A model generated the notes under the pieces. It did not search any database. It worked only from the letters and a program-made list of their open reading frames with translations, and was not told where the DNA came from. DNA of 21,604 nucleotides, from NCBI GenBank assembly GCA_019162915.1, contig JAFLKZ010000036.1, positions 1-21,604 on the forward strand, in the 5' to 3' direction. The translations under genes and the position numbers were made by a program. How positions within the stretch are numbered: the first letter of the stretch is position 1; each line of letters starts with the position of its first letter. Shown here piece after piece: positions 7,889 through 14,521 of this stretch. Source of the DNA: Campylobacteraceae bacterium (GTDB lineage Bacteria > Campylobacterota > Campylobacteria > Campylobacterales > Sulfurospirillaceae).

Positions 7889-8662
7889 CTAGAGAAATAA
7901 AACTAAACTTATCATCGCTTCTAAACCAATGTCAAGAGGCTCATCCCCTATAATTCTAGCACTATTTTTGACATGAAAAATCATTTGGCTAAGCAGTATT
8001 TCAAAGTTAAAGTTTGAGGGGTCTAAAATGCTTTCTTTATGCATTTTGATAAATCCAAGATTTTCAATCATTTCCCATGAAGGTTTGGTGCCAAGTTTCA
8101 TTTTTTGTTGAAGTTCTACCTGCCAGTTATTTTGCCATGTCAAAAAGAGATAATTATCATTTTTGTCTTTTGCTGTTTTAATTTTCCATTTGAGCACTTC
8201 TAGGTAATAGTAAAGCCTTTTAAACTCATCTTGATGATAAGAGAGCGTCGTTATTTGATGACCTTTTTCTATTTCATACGTGTCCCATATAAGTTTATAA
8301 AGACCGATAATGAGAAAATCATTTCTATCGGGAATATCGATATTTTTATCAAAGGCAACGCGGAAATAGTCATCATAGCTTTTAAGATAGTGATTGTTGT
8401 GTTTAATCCTTATCGTATTTTTATTATATTTCAGTTCGTTATAGATGTAGTTTTGCTGACCTTTACTATAACTTGAGGGATTTCTCGCATCGAGCTTTTC
8501 TTTGTAGGTGGTGAGTAGTTCAATAATTCGTTGATAGTCTCTGTGCATTTGTGTTGCGCCATGAGATTGCAAAATCTCATTTACTTTTTCTTGTCTTCCT
8601 GCACAACCTATGAAAAAAAATAATGTGAAAAACAAGAGAAGATAGGCTAAATACTTAGTCAT
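7889..8662 (-). CDS. Predicted lipoprotein of unknown function
   Basis: A 257-residue protein with a lipoprotein signal: a long hydrophobic segment ending in FFFIGC, with C20 as the likely lipidated residue. The mature part is charged and rich in tyrosine, lysine and asparagine, with probable long helices. A hydrophobic C-terminal tail (AMISLVLFL) ends the protein. I do not recognise the family. Its start overlaps the stop of the 78-residue gene by 8 bases (ATGACTAA), so it is translationally coupled as the last gene of a trio headed by a Na/Pi cotransporter. A role in the envelope alongside that transporter is an inference from position only. Confidence 0.75.
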   Translation of the reverse strand: MTKYLAYLLLFFTLFFFIGCAGRQEKVNEILQSHGATQMHRDYQRIIELLTTYKEKLDARNPSSYSKGQQNYIYNELKYNKNTIRIKHNNHYLKSYDDYFRVAFDKNIDIPDRNDFLIIGLYKLIWDTYEIEKGHQITTLSYHQDEFKRLYYYLEVLKWKIKTAKDKNDNYLFLTWQNNWQVELQQKMKLGTKPSWEMIENLGFIKMHKESILDPSNFNFEILLSQMIFHVKNSARIIGDEPLDIGLEAMISLVLFL

Positions 8663-8891
8663 CTAAAATATCTTTACCTTTTTTAATTTGCTTTTTGATG
8701 ATTTTAATATTATCTTTAAGAGTCTCACGTTTAATAAGATTACTTTCTTCTCGAAGCTCATTTTTTAGCGTAATCCGTCTCTTTTTAAGTTTTTTGACTA
8801 ACTCTTTAATGGCTTTTCTTTTCGATTCATCATTTTGAGAAATGATACCAAAGAGCTCTTGAATTTTGTTGATAAATTTTTCTCCACTCAT
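8655..8891 (-). CDS. Small highly charged helical protein, unknown function
   Basis: A 78-residue protein, very rich in lysine, glutamate and isoleucine with heptad-like spacing (for example IKELVKKLKKRRITLKNELREE), so it is probably a helical hairpin or coiled coil. It has no membrane segment or signal. Its ATG overlaps the TGA stop of the Na/Pi cotransporter gene (ATGA, 8888-8891), and its stop overlaps the lipoprotein start, so all three are translated from one message. I do not recognise a family. A partner of the transporter's helical C-terminal domain is a guess from context. Confidence 0.75.
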   Translation of the reverse strand: MSGEKFINKIQELFGIISQNDESKRKAIKELVKKLKKRRITLKNELREESNLIKRETLKDNIKIIKKQIKKGKDILDD

Positions 8892-10711
8892 GCACTTTTC
8901 CTTGTGTTAGGATTGTTTGCCATATCATCTACTTCATTTTCGTTGAGCAAAAGGGCTTCACGACCTTCTTTGAGATCGTCATCTTCATGGATAAAGAGTA
9001 TATTCGCTACTTCAGCAAGTTCAAATGCTATGGTATAAGCATACGTGGTATCATTCATCAATGATGTTGCCATAGCATAGGTTATTTTATTGGTTCGAAT
9101 AAGATTGTCGAGGGATTTGTTAGCAGCAATGTCATATTTTTGAACATCAAGTTTGAGTTTGCTTAAGAGTAAAATAGCAACGTCCTCTTCATTAGTGTTT
9201 AAAATCAATTGCATATTTCGTAGTTGTTTAATCAGATTTTTTCGGATGTGGTTATATTCATTTTTGATAAATTCATTGTCAGATTCGATGTAAACTAACA
9301 TATTTTTCTGCATATGTTTAGCTGCTTTAAAGGCTTCAACAATTCTAATATTGGCATTTTTGATAGGAATAAGTTTTTTATTAGCATCTTCTGAAAATTT
9401 TCCTTGCGCTAAAATCGTAAAGGTAATGATCTTTCCATAAATATCTTTAATACGCTTTTCATAAAACTCATCCATGTTTACATGTAAAGCTTTATGCCTC
9501 AGTTTAATGATATCTTCTATCTCCATACCCGAGAAAATATCTTCTTTGTAGATACTTAGTCCTTTGGCGATAATCTCAAAAACATTAGTAAAGAGATGTT
9601 TTGTTTCTTTTAAAAGTACAATTTGGGCAGTATCTGGAAAATCGAGAGCAAGATCATTGATATACATAACATCATCCATTTCACTTGCTTCTAATTTCTT
9701 TTGTACAAAGACATAATTGAGCAACATTACCATTTTATCTACTAAAGGAGCAAAAATAGCGACACACAAAAGATTAAAATAGGTATGGTAAAGTGCTAAT
9801 TTAAGAGCATAATCATCATGTGCAATGCCTAGAAAAGGGGCGGTAAACTCTATCATATTGATAAAGAATGGCACGAAACCAATGACTAATAAAGCGGTAG
9901 AAATGTTAATGATAAAATGAGCGCCTGCTAGTTTTTTACCATCAAAACTTGCGCCAAGGGCTCCGATAACAGCAGTGATAGTTGTTCCCATATTGGCACC
10001 GATAGTTAAAGCGATAGCATTTTCATAAGTGATTTGCGAAGCAGCAAGGGCTGTGAGAATGAGCACTAAGGTAGCATGCGAAGACTGCATAATAATAGTT
10101 GCTCCAATGCCAATCGCTGTAAATATGAGGATACCTTTAAATCCTTCGATAGAGTATTGCGTCAAGTCGATAGTTTCTTTAAAGGCTTCAAAACCCTCTT
10201 TCATGTAGGCAATACCCAAAAAAGAAAACCCAAGTCCCGTAAGTACGTAACCTAGCCCTTTGAGTCTTCTACTACTTTGAAAGATAAAAAGTGTTCCAAA
10301 AACGAGCATCGGCATAGCATAAGTAGCTATACTGATTTTCAGTCCAAATCCAGCAATAAGCCACGCACCTGTCGTTGTTCCAATATTAGCACCAAGGACG
10401 ATACCGATACCTTGCGATAAACCGATTAACCCTGCACTGATAAACGAGATAGCGATAACAGAAACTAAACCACTTGATTGCATAAGCGTGGTTGTTACCG
10501 CGCCAAAGATAACACTTTTATAAACGTTATTCGTAAATTTTTTTAAAAATTTATCCAGTAATCCACCTGTAAAAAAGCGAAAACCTTCCTCCAATGAGAG
10601 CATACCCAAAAGAAAAATTGCTACCCCAGCACTAATACTTAAAATGCTTTTACTTTGGGCAAAAGCATAAGATAGACCTATAATTGTTAAAATTAACAAT
10701 AGTCGTTTCAT
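8888..10711 (-). CDS. Na/Pi cotransporter family protein with PhoU-like C-terminal domain
   Basis: A 607-residue membrane protein. The N-terminal half has two inverted Na_Pi_cotrans repeats, each with a QSS motif followed by a GAN(I/M)GTT motif: QSSG at 78-81 with GANIGTT at 107-113, and QSSH at 209-212 with GANMGTT at 238-244. Several hydrophobic helices surround them, and a signal-like first helix opens the protein. From about residue 345 on the sequence is soluble and helical, consistent with PhoU-like bundles. Members of this group (YjbB/NptA-like) move phosphate with sodium, in or out. The ribosome site is weak (GGAA). A TTACATGTAA palindrome sits 10 bases before the start, and another lies inside the gene (9478). 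Confidence 0.92.
   Translation of the reverse strand: MKRLLLILTIIGLSYAFAQSKSILSISAGVAIFLLGMLSLEEGFRFFTGGLLDKFLKKFTNNVYKSVIFGAVTTTLMQSSGLVSVIAISFISAGLIGLSQGIGIVLGANIGTTTGAWLIAGFGLKISIATYAMPMLVFGTLFIFQSSRRLKGLGYVLTGLGFSFLGIAYMKEGFEAFKETIDLTQYSIEGFKGILIFTAIGIGATIIMQSSHATLVLILTALAASQITYENAIALTIGANMGTTITAVIGALGASFDGKKLAGAHFIINISTALLVIGFVPFFINMIEFTAPFLGIAHDDYALKLALYHTYFNLLCVAIFAPLVDKMVMLLNYVFVQKKLEASEMDDVMYINDLALDFPDTAQIVLLKETKHLFTNVFEIIAKGLSIYKEDIFSGMEIEDIIKLRHKALHVNMDEFYEKRIKDIYGKIITFTILAQGKFSEDANKKLIPIKNANIRIVEAFKAAKHMQKNMLVYIESDNEFIKNEYNHIRKNLIKQLRNMQLILNTNEEDVAILLLSKLKLDVQKYDIAANKSLDNLIRTNKITYAMATSLMNDTTYAYTIAFELAEVANILFIHEDDDLKEGREALLLNENEVDDMANNPNTRKSA
9478..9487. repeat. TTACATGTAA palindrome, copy 3 (in Na/Pi cotransporter gene)
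   Basis: Exact copy, extended to TTTACATGTAAA. Read on the minus strand as TTA CAT GTA (Leu-His-Val, from residue 409). Confidence 0.9.
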
Positions 10712-10720
10712 CGTGTTCCA

Positions 10721-10730
10721 TTACATGTAA
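10721..10730. repeat. TTACATGTAA palindrome, copy 4 (upstream of Na/Pi cotransporter)
   Basis: Exact copy nine bases from the start codon of the Na/Pi cotransporter gene, in the gap shared with luxS. Confidence 0.9.
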
Positions 10731-10768
10731 GATAGGTGTTTCCACAATAATTGTATCACTTTTTTTGA

Positions 10769-10774
10769 TATAAT
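10769..10774 (+). promoter_or_regulatory. -10 box for luxS
   Basis: A TATAAT preceded by TTTTTTTGA, 20 bases upstream of the luxS start. This is a typical Campylobacterota housekeeping promoter with a T-rich upstream stretch instead of a -35. It implies a leader of only about 14 bases. Confidence 0.7.
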
Positions 10775-10794
10775 CTTAAAAAAAAGGATTTTCA

Positions 10795-11295
10795 ATGCCT
10801 CTTCTAGATAGTTTTTGTGTAGATCATGTCAAAATGCCTGCCCCTGCGGTAAGAGTAGCTAAAAAGATGAAGACACCCAATGGTGATGCGATAACAGTTT
10901 TTGATTTGCGCTTTTGCAAGCCAAACCAAGCCATTTTGTCAGAAAAAGGGATTCATACTTTGGAGCATCTTTTCGCTGGTTTTATGAGAGACCATCTTAA
11001 TGGGGAGGGTGTTGAGATTATCGATATCTCTCCAATGGGCTGTCGAACAGGCTTTTATATGAGTTTGATAGGGGAGCCAACGGCTAAAAGAGTAGCCGAT
11101 GCGTGGGAAAAATCGATGAATGATGTTTTACATGTAAAGTCTCAAAATGATATTCCAGAGCTTAATATCTATCAGTGTGGAACGTGCGTGATGCACTCAC
11201 TTGAAGAGGCGCAAGACATTGCAAAGCAGATACTTCAAAGTGATATCGGTGAGATGGATAATGAAGCGTTAAAACTCGACACTTCAAAACTCTAA
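10795..11295 (+). CDS. luxS: S-ribosylhomocysteine lyase (LuxS)
   Basis: A 166-residue cytoplasmic metalloenzyme that splits S-ribosylhomocysteine into homocysteine and DPD, the precursor of autoinducer 2. It is part of the activated methyl cycle. The metal ligands are H54 and H58 in HTLEHLFA and C128 in QCGTC. E57 (acid/base) and C83 in GCRTGFY are also present. Length and motif positions match the family. The ribosome site AAGGA is well placed. The start of an AI-2 signalling system cannot be claimed, since no receptor is seen here. The coding sequence carries one TTACATGTAA copy, read as Leu-His-Val (112-114). Confidence 0.97.
   Translation: MPLLDSFCVDHVKMPAPAVRVAKKMKTPNGDAITVFDLRFCKPNQAILSEKGIHTLEHLFAGFMRDHLNGEGVEIIDISPMGCRTGFYMSLIGEPTAKRVADAWEKSMNDVLHVKSQNDIPELNIYQCGTCVMHSLEEAQDIAKQILQSDIGEMDNEALKLDTSKL
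11128..11137. repeat. TTACATGTAA palindrome, copy 5 (in luxS)
   Basis: Exact copy, extended to TTTACATGTAAA. Read as TTA CAT GTA (Leu112-His-Val). Confidence 0.9.
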
Positions 11296-11328
11296 ATTTT
11301 TTAGTCTCATTTAAGTTCCTTTGGGATG

Positions 11329-11377
11329 TTAAAATGTCGCGGGTATTATTAAATACCTACGGTTATACACATTTTAA
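11329..11377 (+). promoter_or_regulatory. Nested inverted repeats in the sstT leader
   Basis: The gap between luxS and sstT holds an outer inverted repeat (TTAAAATGT at 11329-11337, ACATTTTAA at 11369-11377) enclosing an inner hairpin (GGTATT at 11342-11347, AATACC at 11352-11357, four-base loop). Both sets of arms are perfect. It could fold as a leader RNA structure, or act as an operator next to a promoter (TATACA-like element inside the 3' side). No known riboswitch was recognised. Confidence 0.4.
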
Positions 11378-11406
11378 GTGATGCAATAGCGTCTTAAAGG
11401 AACATA

Positions 11407-12615
11407 ATGGAGCGTTTAGTTACTAGGTATAAACAAGGCAATCTGGTCATTCAGATTCTTATCGGTATGGTGTTGGGCGTCGTTATCGCTCTTATTTCTC
11501 CCACAGCTGCTATGGCAGTTTCAATTTTAGGGACGCTTTTTGTCGGTGCGCTTAAAGCCGTTGCTCCTATTTTAGTTTTAGTTTTAGTAGCAACTGCTAT
11601 TGCGACAAAACCCGTAGGTGTTCAAACGAATATCAAGCCTATAATACAACTCTACGCGATTGGAACATTTTTATCAGCGCTCGTTGCGGTTATTGTAAGT
11701 TTTATGTTTCCTATTACATTAGTGCTTGTTGATGCGGCTCAAGCTGCTGTTGCACCACCTCAAAGTATTATTACTGTTATTAAAAGCGTTTTGGTCAGTA
11801 TGGTTGATAATCCTATTAATGCATTAGCCAAAGGCAATTACATTGGTGTTTTAACATGGGCAATTGCTGCTGGAATAGCCCTTCATTATAGTAGTGAGCA
11901 AACTAAAATCGTGATGCAAGATGCCAGTGATGCGATGACAAAAATCGTACAAGCGGTTATTCGTCTTGCTCCCTTTGGTATCTTTGGTCTTGTAGCAGAA
12001 ACATTTACTGAGACAGGCTTTGAAGCGTTGTTTGGTTATGGAAAACTTCTTATTATTTTAGTAGGAACAATGGTATTTGTGGCGCTTGTGCTTAATCCCC
12101 TTATTGTCTATGTTAAAATGCGCAAAAATCCTTACCCTCTAATTTTTACATGTTTAAGAGAAAGTGGTGTTACAGCGTTCTTTACAAGAAGTTCAGCGGC
12201 TAATATTCCTGTTAATATGGCATTGTGTAAGAAGTTGGGTCTTCATGAAGATACTTATTCTATTTCTATTCCCCTAGGTGCTACTGCAAATATGGCAGGA
12301 GCTGCGGTGACTATTACGGTGTTAACTTTAGCAACGGTAAATACTTTGGGTATTTCTGTGGACCTTCCAACCGCACTTCTTTTGAGCGTTGTTTCAAGTA
12401 TCGCAGCTGCAGGTGTTTCAGGTGTTGCGGGAGGTTCTCTGCTTTTAATCCCCTTAGCGTGCGGATTGTTTGGTATTAGCGATCAACTGGCGATGCAAGT
12501 CGTTGCAATTGGTTTCTTAATCGGCGTGATCCAAGACTCAACAGAAACAGCGCTTAACAGCTCAACAGACGTTGTTTTTACGGCTGCGTGTTCAGATACA
12601 CCACTCAATCTCTAA
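11407..12615 (+). CDS. sstT: Serine/threonine:Na+ symporter SstT
   Basis: A 402-residue inner-membrane transporter of the dicarboxylate/amino acid:cation symporter (DAACS) family, importing serine and threonine with sodium. About eight hydrophobic helices plus two re-entrant loops fit. The family's serine-rich loop is present in TAFFTRSSAANIPVNM, the helix 7 region in ATANMAGAAVTITVLT, and the end of the protein keeps DSTETALNSSTDVVFTA. The ribosome site AAAGGAA lies 5 bases before ATG. The length agrees with SstT of enteric bacteria. Serine is a main carbon source for many Campylobacterota. The gene lies downstream of luxS but with a 111-base structured gap, so it probably has its own control. 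Confidence 0.95.
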   Translation: MERLVTRYKQGNLVIQILIGMVLGVVIALISPTAAMAVSILGTLFVGALKAVAPILVLVLVATAIATKPVGVQTNIKPIIQLYAIGTFLSALVAVIVSFMFPITLVLVDAAQAAVAPPQSIITVIKSVLVSMVDNPINALAKGNYIGVLTWAIAAGIALHYSSEQTKIVMQDASDAMTKIVQAVIRLAPFGIFGLVAETFTETGFEALFGYGKLLIILVGTMVFVALVLNPLIVYVKMRKNPYPLIFTCLRESGVTAFFTRSSAANIPVNMALCKKLGLHEDTYSISIPLGATANMAGAAVTITVLTLATVNTLGISVDLPTALLLSVVSSIAAAGVSGVAGGSLLLIPLACGLFGISDQLAMQVVAIGFLIGVIQDSTETALNSSTDVVFTAACSDTPLNL

Positions 12616-12620
12616 AATCT

Positions 12621-12630
12621 TTACATGTAA
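12621..12630. repeat. TTACATGTAA palindrome, copy 6 (between sstT and YhbP gene)
   Basis: Exact copy, extended to TTTACATGTAAA, five bases after the sstT stop in a 27-base convergent gap. Confidence 0.9.
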
Positions 12631-12642
12631 AGTAATAGGCAC

Positions 12643-13056
12643 TTAATTGGAGGCAAAAAACTCCAATTTCTTGCCAAACCCAAGTGTGTTATCGGTGAAT
12701 TTGATATAGTCTATGTCAATACTCCATAGTGTTGGATTCATCGCTAATGCAAAGGGAAACTTCTTAAAATAAGCTATTTTTTCCTCTCCATTTGCCAGTC
12801 TAAATAACCCCGTAAATTGAATACCTTGAATTTTTCCAATTATTATTGTTTCCAGTGCGATAGTTCCTGCAACATAAGGGTTTAAAAGTGCTTCTTTGCC
12901 ATGCCTAGTATGCTCATCCGTAGCCACAATAAAACAGGGTATATCTTCATCCAATACAAAAAAACAATTAGCACAGTAAGGTTTATTGTCCCAACTTGTT
13001 GCAAGTGTCAGAAGATGATGTTTTTGAATGAAAGTTACAATTTTTGGGTTTATCAT
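12643..13056 (-). CDS. YhbP/UPF0306 family protein (pyridoxamine-phosphate-oxidase-like flavin fold)
   Basis: A 137-residue protein resembling E. coli YhbP along its length. CAN.FFVLDED near residue 27, TRHGKEA in the middle and especially IKFTDNTLGFGKK at the C-terminus are shared. The family has the split-barrel fold of pyridoxamine 5'-phosphate oxidases and probably binds a flavin, but its reaction is not known. I choose the ATG at 13056, which has AAAGGA 6-8 bases upstream. The TTG two codons earlier touches the ribosome site directly. The last codons fold into a hairpin with the stop region (see separate entry). Confidence 0.85.
   Translation of the reverse strand: MINPKIVTFIQKHHLLTLATSWDNKPYCANCFFVLDEDIPCFIVATDEHTRHGKEALLNPYVAGTIALETIIIGKIQGIQFTGLFRLANGEEKIAYFKKFPFALAMNPTLWSIDIDYIKFTDNTLGFGKKLEFFASN
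12645..12668. terminator. Inverted repeat at the 3' end of the YhbP gene, between convergent genes
   Basis: Eight-base perfect arms (AATTGGAG, 12645-12652; CTCCAATT, 12661-12668) with an eight-base A-rich loop. The repeat includes the last codons of the YhbP gene and its stop, and lies 29 bases after the sstT stop. There is no following T run on either strand, so termination is a moderate guess. Confidence 0.4.
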
Positions 13057-13135
13057 CGTCAATCCTTTGAAAAAAAGTATAACATATTTTCTTTCTTTAG
13101 TTTAAATACAAGGCGCATTAGAATGTCTTTATAGT

Positions 13136-13145
13136 TTACATGTAA
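13136..13145. repeat. TTACATGTAA palindrome, copy 7 (at rhodanese ribosome site)
   Basis: Exact copy whose last A runs into the GGAG ribosome site of the rhodanese gene. Confidence 0.9.
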
Positions 13146-13154
13146 GGAGCTTTT

Positions 13155-13838
13155 ATGCGTCAAAGTATGATACCATTTTTCATGATAGCAACACTGCTCT
13201 TTGGAGCTGAAAATCCTATGGTCTTACAATTTACTGGAGTCAAAACAAACCATCAAGATCAAGAAGTATGGATTCACCGTGATATTCCTGCATCGTGCAT
13301 TAATGTAGTCATTGATGTGCAAAGTATCTTTAGTGGTGAATATGCAGCAAAAAATGTGCCTCAAGAGTGTCAAAAAAGTTTTGTAACAGTAGTGGGGAAA
13401 GCACAGCCTATGATGATAGAGGAAGGTATTAAAACGGTTGGTGAGGTTGAGGTTTTGGCATTTATTAAAAATAAACTAGGTCAATTCCCTTATGATTATA
13501 TTTTAGTAGATTCACGAAAAAAGGATTGGTTTGAGCAGATGACAATTCCAAGCTCGGTTAATATCCCGTATGATGAGATAGAGTATGATGATAAATCTCC
13601 TGAAGATTTTGAGCGCGTTATGAAGCTTTTAAATTTTCAAAAAATAGGAGGTAAATATGACTTTAGTCACGCTAAAACCGCACTTTTTTTCTGTAATGGC
13701 GCATGGTGTGTTCAATCTAGCAATGCCATTCAAAAACTTATAAAGATGGGATATCCTAAAGAAAAGTTATTATGGTATAGGGGAGGATTGCAAGATTGGT
13801 TGCTATTTGGATTTAGTGTGGTAAAAAACTCTAAATAG
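13155..13838 (+). CDS. Periplasmic rhodanese-like domain protein
   Basis: A 227-residue protein with a signal peptide (cleavage likely after LLFGA, residue 18). After an N-terminal part of about 90 residues, without recognised domain, comes a rhodanese fold: YILVDSR (115-121), SVNIPYDEI (134-142), and the active loop FFCNGAWCVQSS (178-189) with C180 as catalytic cysteine. YRGGLQDWLLFG closes the domain. Rhodaneses carry persulfide sulfur. In sulfur-respiring Campylobacterota such periplasmic proteins may bind or pass polysulfide sulfur, but the substrate here is unknown. The ribosome site overlaps a TTACATGTAA palindrome (13136-13145, followed by GGAG). The 3' end overlaps the convergent hemerythrin gene by 8 bases. 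Confidence 0.85.
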   Translation: MRQSMIPFFMIATLLFGAENPMVLQFTGVKTNHQDQEVWIHRDIPASCINVVIDVQSIFSGEYAAKNVPQECQKSFVTVVGKAQPMMIEEGIKTVGEVEVLAFIKNKLGQFPYDYILVDSRKKDWFEQMTIPSSVNIPYDEIEYDDKSPEDFERVMKLLNFQKIGGKYDFSHAKTALFFCNGAWCVQSSNAIQKLIKMGYPKEKLLWYRGGLQDWLLFGFSVVKNSK

Positions 13839-13846
13839 GTTTAGAG
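13829..13846. terminator. Hairpin spanning both stop codons of rhodanese and hemerythrin genes
   Basis: Perfect seven-base arms (CTCTAAA, 13829-13835; TTTAGAG, 13840-13846) with a TAGG loop. The rhodanese stop is in the loop and the hemerythrin stop in the left arm. It is placed where a bidirectional terminator of two overlapping convergent genes would be, but has no T run. Confidence 0.4.
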
Positions 13847-14262
13847 CTCGATATATCTTCTACAGAAATGGTATTGCCTTTGCGCCATTTTTCTATTTTG
13901 AGGTCATTGCCTAAAATATGATTTACAAGCCATTCGCGAGAGAGAAATTTAATATTTTCTTGAAGTTCGCTTGCCGTTTTTGCTTCTTTGAGCGTTTTTA
14001 TCATGGAGGCAATAATTTCTTGATGTAGTTTTTGATGTTGTGGAAAAAGAGGATAATCAATACTTTTCATATAGGTTTCTTCATCGCTAAAATGTTCTCT
14101 CATATAATTAAAAAATTCTTTAAATAACACTCCAAGTTCTGCTTTTGTGGTAGTTTTTGCATCAAGATTTCTGACAATTTCTGCAAGTCGAAAAAGTTCT
14201 TTATGTTGGTTATCTATCGCCTCATGGTAGAGACTAAAACTCTCACTCCAATCTGTTATCAT
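13831..14262 (-). CDS. Bacteriohemerythrin
   Basis: A 143-residue single-domain hemerythrin, a four-helix bundle with a di-iron site that binds oxygen. The ligands are all visible: H20 (DNQHKELF), H57 and E61 (REHFSDEE), H76 and H80 (FPQHQKLH), H115 and D120 (VNHILGND). The N-terminal W5 in ITDWSESFSLYHEAID is also typical. In microaerobic Campylobacterota such proteins are thought to buffer oxygen or protect iron-sulfur enzymes; PFOR in this window would be such an enzyme, though a link is only suggested. It has a strong ribosome site (AAGGAG) and a -10 (TACAAT, minus strand, 14286-14291). Confidence 0.95.
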   Translation of the reverse strand: MITDWSESFSLYHEAIDNQHKELFRLAEIVRNLDAKTTTKAELGVLFKEFFNYMREHFSDEETYMKSIDYPLFPQHQKLHQEIIASMIKTLKEAKTASELQENIKFLSREWLVNHILGNDLKIEKWRKGNTISVEDISSSKPI

Positions 14263-14285
14263 TGTAACTCCTTATTATCCTAAAA

Positions 14286-14321
14286 ATTGTACCACCCTTT
14301 TACTTAAGGTGGCACTATAAG
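14286..14321. promoter_or_regulatory. Divergent promoter dyad upstream of hemerythrin
   Basis: On the minus strand a TACAAT -10 (14286-14291) suits the hemerythrin gene. On the plus strand TATAAG lies at 14316-14321. Between and overlapping them is an imperfect inverted repeat: GTACCACCCTT (14289-14299) against AAGGTGGCAC (14306-14315), one mismatch and one bulge. Symmetry around two opposed -10 boxes fits an operator controlling both directions, but a chance hairpin is possible. A second plus-strand candidate, GATAAT at 14346-14351, is closer to the small ORF. Confidence 0.35.
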
Positions 14322-14384
14322 CGATATTTTTTGTTTCCAAATTGAGATAATCTTTAATTAAAATCTTTTCATGAAAGGATTCTC

Positions 14385-14516
14385 ATGTCACGCAAAGGTA
14401 ATTTTATAGGTAGCGATATTTTTCTTCTCAATACAATCTTTATTAGAAAGGTTGACCAATTTGTCAGAGAGAATTTTTTTTCTTTTGCTGCAGAGAATTT
14501 TGGGAATGGCAATTAA
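14385..14516 (+). CDS. Small ORF, 43 residues, upstream of LpxH-like gene
   Basis: ATG at 14385 has a good AAGGA site 5 bases upstream and opens 43 codons (MSRKGNFIGSDIFLL..., ending ENFGNGN). The stop is 5 bases before the start of the LpxH-like gene, whose own ribosome site is weak and lies inside this ORF. That arrangement suggests translational coupling. The product has a short hydrophobic patch (IFLLNTIFI) but no clear membrane helix. I do not recognise a family. It may be a real small protein or a leader peptide. Confidence 0.5.
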   Translation: MSRKGNFIGSDIFLLNTIFIRKVDQFVRENFFSFAAENFGNGN

Positions 14517-14521
14517 TAAAA

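Noticed and set aside
8231..8476. Plus-strand open frame of 81 codons opposite the lipoprotein gene
   Set aside because: No ribosome site, hydrophobic low-complexity product, and it is antisense to a coupled gene with a clear lipobox.
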